Below are positions 1-5,642 of a stretch of DNA of 5,960 nt, piece after piece. The notes below the pieces were generated by a model. It was not told where the DNA came from, searched no databases, and was given only the letters and a program-made list of their open reading frames with translations. The position numbers and the translations under genes are program-made. Source of the DNA: JBMNUL01 sp050946255 (GTDB taxonomy: Bacteria; Actinomycetota; Coriobacteriia; Coriobacteriales; CADBOM01); NCBI GenBank assembly GCA_050946255.1, contig JBMNUL010000162.1:1-5960 (forward strand), given 5' to 3'. The first letter of the stretch is position 1; each line of letters opens with the position of its first letter.

Positions 1-633
1 GAAGTCGAGGTTGATCAATCCGGGAACGGTGATCAGGTCGGTGATTCCCTGAACGCCCTGGCGCAGGACATCATCGGCGATCCTGAAGGCGTCGAGCATC
101 GTGGTCTTCTTCTCGACGACCTGCAGGAGCCTGTCGTTGGGGATTGTTATCAGCGTATCGGCCTTCTCTGAGAGAACCTCGATTCCCTCTTCGGCCTGCT
201 GGGTGCGCTTGCGGCCCTCGAAGCTGAACGGCTTGGTGACGACGGCAACGGTAAGAGCCCCGATTTCCTCGCGAGCAATCTCGGCAACCACAGGGGCTGC
301 ACCGGTACCAGTTCCGCCTCCCTCACCTGCGGTGACGAAGATCATGTCGGCACCCGCAAGGGCATCCCGTATCTCATTGCGGGATTCCTCTGCTGCCCGA
401 GTTCCGATTTCTGGATTTCCACCGGCTCCAAGTCCGCGGGTGTAGTCCTCGCCGATGTGGACGGTCTGATCTGCATCGGACATTAGGAGCGCCTGCCTGT
501 CGGTGTTGATTGCTATGAACTCAACACCCTTGATTCCTGCCTCTACCATCCTGTTGACTGCGTTCGTTCCGCCGCCGCCAACTCCGACGACCTTGATAAC
601 GGCAAGATGATCCGTTGCGGATGGTTCTAGCAT
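1..633 (-). CDS. ftsZ: Cell division protein FtsZ, N-terminal 211 residues (3' end outside window)
   Basis: FtsZ is the tubulin-like GTPase that polymerises into the cytoplasmic Z ring and recruits the divisome. The frame is open from an ATG at 633-631 to the window edge, giving 211 codons. Visible landmarks are GVGGGGTNAV (residues 17-26), the NTD of the T3 region (43-45), the tubulin signature GGGTGTG (105-111) within TAGEGGGTGTGAAPVVAE, the switch-region TKPFSFEGRKR (133-143) and PNDRLL (165-170). The sequence stops at GLINLDF, inside the T7 synergy loop, so most of the C-terminal domain and the partner-binding tail are not visible. Glu104 before the glycine-rich loop is the residue seen in actinobacterial FtsZ. 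The start is supported by an AGGTGA ribosome-binding site just upstream. The gene follows a 330-base non-coding region and probably has its own promoter. Identity is secure; only the 3' part is unknown. Confidence 0.98.
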   Translation of the reverse strand, partial: MLEPSATDHLAVIKVVGVGGGGTNAVNRMVEAGIKGVEFIAINTDRQALLMSDADQTVHIGEDYTRGLGAGGNPEIGTRAAEESRNEIRDALAGADMIFVTAGEGGGTGTGAAPVVAEIAREEIGALTVAVVTKPFSFEGRKRTQQAEEGIEVLSEKADTLITIPNDRLLQVVEKKTTMLDAFRIADDVLRQGVQGITDLITVPGLINLDF

Positions 634-637
634 ATCT

Positions 638-645
638 TCACCTTT
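638..645 (-). promoter_or_regulatory. Ribosome-binding site of ftsZ
   Basis: The minus strand reads AAAGGTGA, ending 4 bases before the ATG at 633-631; its AAGG core is about 8 bases from the start. This fixes the ftsZ start. The same AAAGGTGA string precedes ftsQ. Confidence 0.8.
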
Positions 646-668
646 CGTATTTGTGTTCCGTTTACCCG

Positions 669-689
669 CGCCACACGCGCACGGTGGCG
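669..689 (-). promoter_or_regulatory. Hairpin in the predicted ftsZ mRNA leader
   Basis: CGCCAC at 669-674 and GTGGCG at 684-689 are perfectly complementary, giving a 6-base GC-rich stem with a 9-base loop. It lies about 35 bases upstream of the ftsZ start and inside the predicted transcript. No T-run follows it in the direction of transcription, so it is not an intrinsic terminator. It may affect mRNA stability or translation; its role is unknown. Confidence 0.4.
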
Positions 690-707
690 AACTGCCCTTA
701 ATAAAAA

Positions 708-736
708 TCTATATGATTTTACAACAATATATTCAA
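708..736 (-). promoter_or_regulatory. Predicted sigma-70-type promoter of ftsZ
   Basis: On the minus strand a -35 box TTGAAT (736-731) is followed by exactly 17 bases and a -10 box TATAGA (713-708). Each box matches 4 of 6 consensus bases, and the surroundings are the most AT-rich part of the window. Transcription would start near base 700, giving a leader of about 65-70 bases before the ftsZ ATG. An overlapping alternative, TTGTTG with 18 bases to TATTAA, is also possible. This is called by eye; no transcript start is known. Confidence 0.5.
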
Positions 737-772
737 TTGGTATACGCCGATTGCCGCCTAACGTCCCAATTG
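734..772. repeat. Inverted repeat overlapping the ftsZ -35 box, possible operator
   Basis: CAATTGG at 734-740 and CCAATTG at 766-772 form a perfect 7-base inverted repeat with a 25-base spacer. Each arm also contains the palindrome CAATTG. The arm at 734-740 shares three bases with the predicted -35 box (731-736), so a protein bound here could affect ftsZ transcription. ATTGT (769-773) and ACAAT (781-785) form a further 5-base inverted pair beside it. No known regulator is recognised, and such short arms can arise by chance in AT-rich DNA. Confidence 0.35.
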
Positions 773-791
773 TCCTGTTAACAATTTCCCG

Positions 792-813
792 ATGCACTGC
801 ATAGGCACTGTAT
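792..813. repeat. Palindrome and 11-base-period direct repeat
   Basis: ATGCACTGCAT (792-802) is a perfect palindrome around a single central base. Its right part GCACTGCAT (794-802) recurs as GCACTGTAT (805-813), exactly 11 bases along, about one helical turn. This arrangement resembles a protein-binding site, about 60 bases upstream of the predicted ftsZ -35 box. No regulator is recognised. Confidence 0.3.
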
Positions 814-814
814 C

Positions 815-945
815 CGGAACCGCAAACCGCACCCTGTGTGGAGAGCAAGGGCCGCGCATTGAGTCTGACGTAGAAGGCGATAAACCATGCATCGCATCCA
901 TTCCAGAGAGGACGGAACCGCATGTTGTGCACGACTCGGACCGCA
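815..945. repeat. Three dispersed CGGAACCGCA-type direct repeats
   Basis: CGGAACCGCA occurs at 815-824 and again at 913-922, and CGGACCGCA, one base shorter, occurs at 937-945. Each contains CGG and CCG half-sites separated by one or two bases, so each is also a small imperfect palindrome. They lie upstream of the predicted ftsZ promoter. They could be binding sites or chance in GC-rich DNA. Confidence 0.3.
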
Positions 946-963
946 CATTGCAGATCCCGCTGG

Positions 964-1926
964 CTAGAGCTTCATGATGGCAGAAGGAATCGCCTCCATC
1001 ACGTCTTCCGCCATGACACCAGCCATTCCCAACTTCTCCTCTGCCAACGACCCCGCGATGGCATGGACCCTCACGCCCAGGGCGCACGCCCCGAACGTCG
1101 GAAGTCCCTGCGCGAGGAAAGAGCCGATTGCCCCTGAGAGCACATCCCCGGTTCCGGCCTTTGCGAGCGCCTGGGTTCCCACTGGGCACTTAAGCGCGGA
1201 ACCTTCCCTCACAACGTAGGTCTGATGCCCCTTTGCAACCACTATCGCCCCGGTGTGAGCAGAGACTATAGCAGCATTGACCACACGTTTTGGCATCCCG
1301 TCTGTGCCCTCCGGCGCTTCCTGACCTCTGGCGATGCAGGCATCGGAGAGCCTCTTCAGTTCCCCATCGTGCGGGGTGAGCACGGTAGCTGCTCCCCTGT
1401 CGCGCCTCTCCACGAGCGCATCCATGACGTCGTTCCCGTCATCGCGCCTCCTGGTCGTCAGGCCCTGATCCGCAAGGTGTCTTCCGGCAACGACGTTGAG
1501 ACCGTCTGCATCGAGCAAGACCGGCACGTCGAACTCCCGAAGAGCCTTTGCGGTTATCTGGGCGGTGGAAAGGCTCGTGCCCATGCCCGGGCCGAGCACC
1601 ACGGCGTCCAGATGGTTGAGCTGCTTCTTCGCCGTGTCCACAGCACCGGGCTGAAGCATGCCGATCCTGCTAGGGGCGGGAATCACCGGAATCGAGAGCA
1701 GATGGCATCGCGCGACGAACTCTATCTCCTTCGGCACCATGACGCTCACGTATCCTGCCCCAGCTTTCGCTGCGGCAATCGAGGAGAGAATCGGTGCCCC
1801 GGTGAACTTGGCGCTTCCGCCGATGACGAGGAGGGACCCTCTCGTGTACTTGCTGGCCTCCTCGTCCACACGCATCACGAGATCGGAGTACTTCTGCTCG
1901 TCCCACTCAACCGTATAGAAGCCCAT
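964..1926 (-). CDS. nnrD: ADP/ATP-dependent (S)-NAD(P)H-hydrate dehydratase, stand-alone
   Basis: The product belongs to the ribokinase-like YjeF C-terminal family. It uses a nucleoside di- or triphosphate to dehydrate the S form of hydrated NADH or NADPH, restoring the cofactor in the cytoplasm. Numbered from the ATG at 1926, motifs are VIGGSAKFTGA (34-44), GPGMG (112-116), LLDADGLN (137-144), LTPHDGE (183-189), AKGHQT (231-236) and AGTGDVLSG with the presumed catalytic Asp261. The protein has 320 residues. It lacks the NnrE epimerase domain fused to it in E. coli, and no epimerase gene is visible. A charged stretch at about 152-180 lengthens the usual gap between the DADGLN and LTPH motifs. 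The ATG lies 1 base after the ftsQ stop; an in-frame TTG at 1935-1933, overlapping ftsQ by 8 bases, is the alternative start. Expression is probably coupled to ftsQ. Its position in a division cluster is unusual. Confidence 0.93.
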   Translation of the reverse strand: MGFYTVEWDEQKYSDLVMRVDEEASKYTRGSLLVIGGSAKFTGAPILSSIAAAKAGAGYVSVMVPKEIEFVARCHLLSIPVIPAPSRIGMLQPGAVDTAKKQLNHLDAVVLGPGMGTSLSTAQITAKALREFDVPVLLDADGLNVVAGRHLADQGLTTRRRDDGNDVMDALVERRDRGAATVLTPHDGELKRLSDACIARGQEAPEGTDGMPKRVVNAAIVSAHTGAIVVAKGHQTYVVREGSALKCPVGTQALAKAGTGDVLSGAIGSFLAQGLPTFGACALGVRVHAIAGSLAEEKLGMAGVMAEDVMEAIPSAIMKL

Positions 1927-1927
1927 G

Positions 1928-3352
1928 CTACTCAATCCCCCTCCATGTTGGTTTCGAGACGACCCTCACGTTGATATAGGAGATCTGATCTGGATATTGC
2001 GCGATCAGATCTTCCACCACGGCGATCTTCTCTTCCATGTTGGTTGCCTCTCCGAACGCCACCTCGATGCCATTCTTGAGCACTATGCTCGTAGTGTCAT
2101 CAGATGCCGATGTTATCGTGGCTATCTGCTGGGAGAATTCCTGGTCGGAATCTGTGATGATGCTGAGCGCGTTGAGGACTCCGGAATCGGTCTCCTGCTC
2201 TCCCGAAACCGGTTCTATCGACTCGCTCACACCGGATATGAGCGGTATGCTGGCAAGCTCTTCCACGGTGTATTGCACGTCATCGCAGACGCTGTCAGAG
2301 GTAGATGAGCTAGAGTCACTGGAGCTGGAAGACGAGTCCGAGCTACCAGAGGAATCGCTGGAGCTGGATGACGTGTCCGAGCTCCCAGACGAGTCGCTGG
2401 AGCTGGATGACGAGTCCGAGCTCCCGCTGCTATCGGAGCTGTCACTGGTGGAGTCGATCACGAGCTGCCTGGCTTCCTTCACCCCTTCTGCGCTGGCCTC
2501 TGACATCCATGTCCCATCTGAGCTGATGAGCCAGTAGACGGTTTCACCGGTGGCATCCGATTTCGTTATCTCCACACATGCTGCCGGCAGGTTGTCCTGA
2601 ATTTCAATGACAAGGGTATGGGGAAAGGACCTGTGGACCGAAACCGACTTCACCCAGGGGTTCTCAGACACCTTCGAGGTAATCTCCCCGGTATCGACAT
2701 TCAGGAGGTTGGTGCCCTTTGGAATGGCGATCAACGATGTGAGGTAGCTGTCGGAGAGCCTCGAGGACCCCTGCACCTCGACGGACTCGATCTCGAAGAC
2801 GCTGGTGTTGGCAAGAACCAGATAGGAAGCGCCCAATACCACGACCACCGCGACTATCGTCACGATGATCTTCTTGAGCTTGCCAGACATCCTATGCCAC
2901 CTGGATTGCCTGTGCTCGACCCTCTCAGTGCTCCTTCCCGAAACTCCATTAGACCCGGCCGCCTTTGGCTGGATGGTTATCTCTTGAGGGGATGAAGACC
3001 TGTTGTTCCTGGAGTTTCCCCTAGTTCTAGAGCCTCGGTTGGAACTTCCCTTGGAAAGCTGTGCCTTTGCGCTCGATTTGGATCCTGCCCGGCTCGAACC
3101 AATATAGGCACCAGAAGAACCCGACTTCCTAGGCCTCGATGAAGAGGTTGGAATTGAAGAAGGTGAAGAGCGGCGCGACGAGCTCCTGGAGGAATTGCCC
3201 GAAGACGGCCTCCCGGAATTGCCCGAGTAGGACCCCCTTGAACGCTTCCTGCTTCCAGACGAGGAAGAACGTCCTCCATACCCCGATCCTCCAGACCGCG
3301 AGTCACGACCTGAAGCCGAGGAACTTCGTCTCTGGTTGGAGTTCGATGCCAT
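1928..3352 (-). CDS. ftsQ: Division protein FtsQ/DivIB with long basic tail and Ser/Asp insertion
   Basis: FtsQ is a single-pass membrane protein that joins cytoplasmic divisome parts to FtsB, FtsL and the septal synthase. Layout: residues 1-155 are a basic Ser/Arg/Gly-rich, probably disordered cytoplasmic tail; about 160-182 is the membrane helix, preceded by RWHRMSGKLKK; 185-261 is the POTRA domain, including VEVQGSSRLS, KGTNLLNVD and NPWVKSVSVHRSFPHTL; 301-354 consist only of Ser (39), Asp (9), Gly (3) and Thr (3); 355-474 complete the extracytoplasmic domain, with the family-like LASIPLISG (366-374). At 474 residues it is far longer than the usual 250-320. The ATG is supported by an AGGTGA site 9 bases upstream and overlaps murB by 50 bases. 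The next Met is at 155, and without the tail a roughly 400-base gap would follow murB, so the long form is preferred. Its only two cysteines, 259 and 356, bracket the Ser/Asp region. Confidence 0.93.
   Translation of the reverse strand: MASNSNQRRSSSASGRDSRSGGSGYGGRSSSSGSRKRSRGSYSGNSGRPSSGNSSRSSSRRSSPSSIPTSSSRPRKSGSSGAYIGSSRAGSKSSAKAQLSKGSSNRGSRTRGNSRNNRSSSPQEITIQPKAAGSNGVSGRSTERVEHRQSRWHRMSGKLKKIIVTIVAVVVVLGASYLVLANTSVFEIESVEVQGSSRLSDSYLTSLIAIPKGTNLLNVDTGEITSKVSENPWVKSVSVHRSFPHTLVIEIQDNLPAACVEITKSDATGETVYWLISSDGTWMSEASAEGVKEARQLVIDSTSDSSDSSGSSDSSSSSSDSSGSSDTSSSSSDSSGSSDSSSSSSDSSSSTSDSVCDDVQYTVEELASIPLISGVSESIEPVSGEQETDSGVLNALSIITDSDQEFSQQIATITSASDDTTSIVLKNGIEVAFGEATNMEEKIAVVEDLIAQYPDQISYINVRVVSKPTWRGIE
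1937..1944 (-). promoter_or_regulatory. Ribosome-binding site of nnrD, ambiguous start
   Basis: The minus strand reads GGAGGGGG inside the end of ftsQ. Its GGAGG core is 4 bases before the TTG at 1935-1933 and 13 bases before the ATG at 1926-1924. The trailing G run is 10 bases before the ATG and could pair with wobble. Neither spacing is ideal, so both starts remain possible; I chose the ATG. Confidence 0.5.
2291..2452 (-). other. Ser/Asp low-complexity tract within FtsQ (residues 301-354)
   Basis: All 54 codons encode Ser, Asp, Gly or Thr. Asp recurs at alternating 6- and 7-residue steps (307, 313, 320, 326, 333, 339, 346) and Gly every 13 residues (310, 323, 336). The composition resembles the Ser-Asp linkers of surface proteins such as the staphylococcal Sdr family, but nothing else in the protein does. 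It lies outside the membrane, between the POTRA domain and the last part of the extracytoplasmic domain, and is probably an extended acidic linker. Confidence 0.85.
2313..2429 (-). repeat. Three tandem 39-base repeats inside ftsQ
   Basis: The units span 2313-2351, 2352-2390 and 2391-2429. Neighbouring units differ at 6 of 39 positions; units 2 and 3 differ at only 2 of their first 35. Being 13 codons long, each unit preserves the frame, so gain or loss of a unit would alter only the length of the Ser/Asp tract. Serine codons are mixed (TCN and AGC), so this is a minisatellite-like array and not a single-codon run. Confidence 0.85.
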
Positions 3353-4238
3353 AGAGTTCTTTCACCTTTTTGCGAATATCTGTTATGAGCACTAGCACGT
3401 CTTCTGCCGTTGCGTTGCCCAAGTTGATAATGAAGTTTGCGTGCATGTCGGAGACCTGCGCTCCCCCGAACCTGCGACCCTTGAACCCGGCGTCTTCGAT
3501 GAGCTTGCCGGCAGAGGCGCCCACGGGATTGCGGAAGATGCTCCCGGCATTTGGGAAACCAGATGGCTGGGAGTTTCTCCTGCGCTTCAGGCTGTCCTCC
3601 ATTCTGGCCTGCATGTAGAACTTGACGCTCGGGACGAGATTGATCTCCGCCTCGACCACTACCTCGCCGGCGGGTATCCCGGAATAGCGGTATATCCATG
3701 GCAGGTCGTCGCGCAGATAGCGGTGCAATCCCTCGCCTGGCCTGTAGACCACGACGGAGCGAATCACCTGTCCGATCGTGCCCTCGCTGGTTCCGGCGTT
3801 CATGTACACCGCACCGCCGAGCGTCCCGGGGATTCCCACGCCGAACTCGAATCCGGAGTACCCCCTGCGGAAAGCCTCCTCGACAAGCCTGCCAAGCACC
3901 ATTCCGGCACCACAGACCATCGTGTCAATCGTGCCGTCGTCGCTGTCTCGGGATATCAGCTCGAACTTCCTGAAAGTACCGCCGAGGGAGATGGCAACTC
4001 CATCGTAACCCCTGTCGGAGACCAAGATGTTGGAGCCCTTCCCTATTATCGTCCAAGGGCTGTCGCAATCTTGCGCAACCTCGATTGCGTTGGCAAGCTC
4101 GCCTATCGTGTCGCACTCAACGAAGGCGGTGGCAGGTCCACCTATCCTGAATGTGGTGTGCCTTGACATCGGCTCGTTGTGGGAAACCCTGCCGATGCCC
4201 CGCTCGGAGAGGATAGTGTATGCGGTGCTAGCTCCCAT
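3303..4238 (-). CDS. murB: UDP-N-acetylenolpyruvoylglucosamine reductase MurB
   Basis: MurB is a cytoplasmic FAD enzyme that uses NADPH to reduce UDP-GlcNAc-enolpyruvate to UDP-MurNAc, the substrate of MurC. The 311 residues show RHTTFRIGGPA (26-36), the FAD-binding GKGSNILVSDRGYDG (66-80), GFEFGVGIPGTLGGAVYMNAG (129-149), IYRYS (182-186) with the conserved Arg184, and NAGSIFRNP (230-238) with Ser233 at the position of the catalytic serine. GRRFGGAQVSDMHANFIIN (254-272) and the C-terminal LQPE with Glu303, the presumed acid residue, follow. The compact C-terminal half suggests a type II enzyme. The ATG lies 3 bases after the murC stop with only a weak GGA-type ribosome-binding site, so it is probably translated by coupling. 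The 3' end overlaps ftsQ by 50 bases, yet the protein ends where the family normally does. No defect is seen. Confidence 0.97.
   Translation of the reverse strand: MGASTAYTILSERGIGRVSHNEPMSRHTTFRIGGPATAFVECDTIGELANAIEVAQDCDSPWTIIGKGSNILVSDRGYDGVAISLGGTFRKFELISRDSDDGTIDTMVCGAGMVLGRLVEEAFRRGYSGFEFGVGIPGTLGGAVYMNAGTSEGTIGQVIRSVVVYRPGEGLHRYLRDDLPWIYRYSGIPAGEVVVEAEINLVPSVKFYMQARMEDSLKRRRNSQPSGFPNAGSIFRNPVGASAGKLIEDAGFKGRRFGGAQVSDMHANFIINLGNATAEDVLVLITDIRKKVKELYGIELQPETKFLGFRS
3362..3369 (-). promoter_or_regulatory. Ribosome-binding site of ftsQ within murB
   Basis: The minus strand reads AAAGGTGA with the AGGTGA core 9 bases before the ftsQ ATG at 3352-3350. It lies wholly within murB, in codons for KVK near its end. 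It is the main support for translating the long basic N-terminal tail of FtsQ. Confidence 0.75.
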
Positions 4239-4241
4239 GTC

Positions 4242-5642
4242 CTAATTTCCGCGCCCTTCTAATGCGGAGAGGACCTGCGGTCCCATTGCGGTAACATCGC
4301 CCGCTCCCATTGTTATCAGAAGGTCACCTGGCTCAAGCCAGTTGGCGAGGTAATCAACGATCTCGGATCTGTTCTGCATCCAGGAGATGTCCTTTTCTGG
4401 GTCGTGCTCCAGCACGGAGTCGACGATGGTCTTTCCGGTAACGCCCGGAATCGGAGTCTCCCCGGCCGAGTAGACGTCCATGACCGTGACCCTGTCCACA
4501 GCGTCGAATGCCGGCCCGAATTCCTCAGCGAGAGAAGCAGTGCGGGAGTATCTGTGCGGTTGGAACAGAACGTGGATCCTCTTGTAGCCGAGCTTCGATG
4601 CCGCATCTAGCGTGGCGGAGATCTCCGTTGGATGGTGCCCGTAGTCGTCGATGATGGTCACCCCACCGGCCTTGCCCACCAAATCGAACCTGCGCCTCAC
4701 GCCGCCGAAGCTCTGCACTGCCTCTACAGAATCTTCAAACGAATAACCAATGTGCATCAGGGCCGCGACGGCCCCAGCGGCATTCAACATGTTGTGAATT
4801 CCGGGGTTGTAGGGCATCCTCGTGTCTGCGCTGCGTCCGTCCGCCAACACGATGCTGAAAGTCCCACCATCTTTGGGAACCACCTTCACATCGCAGTCGT
4901 CTCCAGTTCCGTAGACGATTACCTTGGCCTTTGTGGCATTTCTGGCAAGTTCCGGAAGTCCCTCGCAGTTGGCGCATACCACGGCAGCCCCGGCCTCGGG
5001 GATGTACTTGATGAACTCGGCGAACGCCTCCCTGATCTCCTCTATCCCCGAATAGTGGTCGAGATGGTCCTCCTCGATGTTCGTGATGACTGCCACATAT
5101 GGGTCGAGGAACGTGAACGAGCCGTCTGACTCATCTGCCTCCACGACGCAGTAGTCCCCGTTTCCAAACCTTGCGTTGTTATCGAATTCGTCCAGTATCC
5201 CGCCGATGATGAAAGAGGGGTCTGCCCCCAACCTCACGAGAGAAGAGGAGAGAATGGAAGACGTGGTGGTCTTGCCATGGGTACCGGCAACTGCCACCAG
5301 CTTGTACTTCCTGCAGACATACGCGAGCATCTTCGCCCTCGGCCATACGGGTATCCCGGCGTTTTTGGCCTCCACAAGCTCGGGATTGAACTCGGGGATT
5401 GCAGACGAGACCACGACGATGTCGGGTTTGCTGCGCTTGATGTTGGAGGCATCCTGGCCCACGAAAACCTCGATTCCCTGGTTGACCAGGTTCTTGGTGT
5501 ACTTGGACACCTTGAGATCTGAACCGGTTACCTTCATCCCCAGGCACTTGGCAATGTAGGCTATGCCGCTCATGCCCACACCGCCGACTCCTATGAAGTG
5601 GACGCTCTCGATCGAAACGCCATCGAATTCGCTAGATTGCAT
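4242..5642 (-). CDS. murC: UDP-N-acetylmuramate--L-alanine ligase MurC
   Basis: MurC is the ATP-dependent cytoplasmic ligase that adds L-alanine to UDP-MurNAc, the first step of the peptide stem. Its 466 residues are of normal length and show all three domains. The N-terminal nucleotide-sugar-binding fold has FIGVGGVGMSGIAYIAKCLG (16-35) and TGSD (39-42). The central ATPase domain has the P-loop AGTHGKTTTSS (119-129), VVEADESDGSF (166-176) and ITNIEEDHLDHY (186-197). The C-terminal domain has DDYGHHPTEISATL (332-345), FQPHRYSRT (360-368) and SAGETPIPG (392-400). The HHPTEI and HRYSRT motifs set it apart from MurD, MurE and MurF. The ATG at 5642-5640 overlaps the murG end by 11 bases, with GGAAG 6 bases upstream. 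The murB start follows 3 bases after its stop. No missing key residue is seen. Confidence 0.98.
   Translation of the reverse strand: MQSSEFDGVSIESVHFIGVGGVGMSGIAYIAKCLGMKVTGSDLKVSKYTKNLVNQGIEVFVGQDASNIKRSKPDIVVVSSAIPEFNPELVEAKNAGIPVWPRAKMLAYVCRKYKLVAVAGTHGKTTTSSILSSSLVRLGADPSFIIGGILDEFDNNARFGNGDYCVVEADESDGSFTFLDPYVAVITNIEEDHLDHYSGIEEIREAFAEFIKYIPEAGAAVVCANCEGLPELARNATKAKVIVYGTGDDCDVKVVPKDGGTFSIVLADGRSADTRMPYNPGIHNMLNAAGAVAALMHIGYSFEDSVEAVQSFGGVRRRFDLVGKAGGVTIIDDYGHHPTEISATLDAASKLGYKRIHVLFQPHRYSRTASLAEEFGPAFDAVDRVTVMDVYSAGETPIPGVTGKTIVDSVLEHDPEKDISWMQNRSEIVDYLANWLEPGDLLITMGAGDVTAMGPQVLSALEGRGN

Larger units (their letters stand above)
634..963 (-). other. 330-base gene-free region between nnrD and ftsZ
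   Basis: This is the only long stretch without a gene. The half next to ftsZ (about 634-790) is locally AT-rich and holds the predicted ftsZ promoter, an inverted repeat at the -35 box, a leader hairpin and the ribosome-binding site. The half next to nnrD (about 790-963) has higher GC, holds short repeats of the form CGGAACCGCA and an 11-base palindrome, and shows no hairpin followed by a T-run, so I see no intrinsic terminator after nnrD. An open frame crosses the region on the minus strand (932-627), but it lacks a ribosome-binding site and does not look like protein. The region is most simply a regulatory spacer that lets ftsZ be expressed separately from the upstream operon. Confidence 0.7.

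Noticed and set aside
669..689. The leader hairpin as an intrinsic terminator for the upstream operon
   Set aside because: No T-run follows on the minus strand, and it lies downstream of the likely ftsZ promoter.
627..932. A 101-codon open frame on the minus strand across the nnrD-ftsZ spacer, starting with GTG and ending 7 bases inside ftsZ
   Set aside because: It has no ribosome-binding site, no recognisable domain or membrane pattern, crosses the predicted promoter, and shows an irregular composition. It could be tested by conservation or ribosome profiling, but I do not call it a gene.
1225..1974. A 249-codon plus-strand open frame opposite nnrD
   Set aside because: It is antisense to a gene with clear family motifs, and its translation shows no domain; high GC makes long antisense frames common.
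2313..2429. The tandem repeats as a CRISPR array
   Set aside because: Units are directly adjacent with no unique spacers, lie in frame within ftsQ, and encode a regular Ser/Asp pattern.
2037..2537. A 166-codon plus-strand open frame with an acidic Glu/Leu/Asp/Ser repeat
   Set aside because: It is the antisense reading of the repetitive part of ftsQ; the repeat gives open frames on both strands. The ftsQ frame has the POTRA domain and membrane helix.
3303..3352. The murB-ftsQ overlap as a frameshift or gene fusion
   Set aside because: MurB ends at the normal place after LQPE, and ftsQ has its own ribosome-binding site and ATG, so both genes are intact.
2977..3699. A 240-codon minus-strand frame overlapping murB and the 5' part of ftsQ
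   Set aside because: It runs in another frame of the same strand through motif-rich murB and has Arg/Gln/Gly-rich composition typical of a shadow frame.
3441..4166. A 241-codon plus-strand open frame opposite murB
   Set aside because: Antisense shadow of murB with no recognisable domain or supported start.
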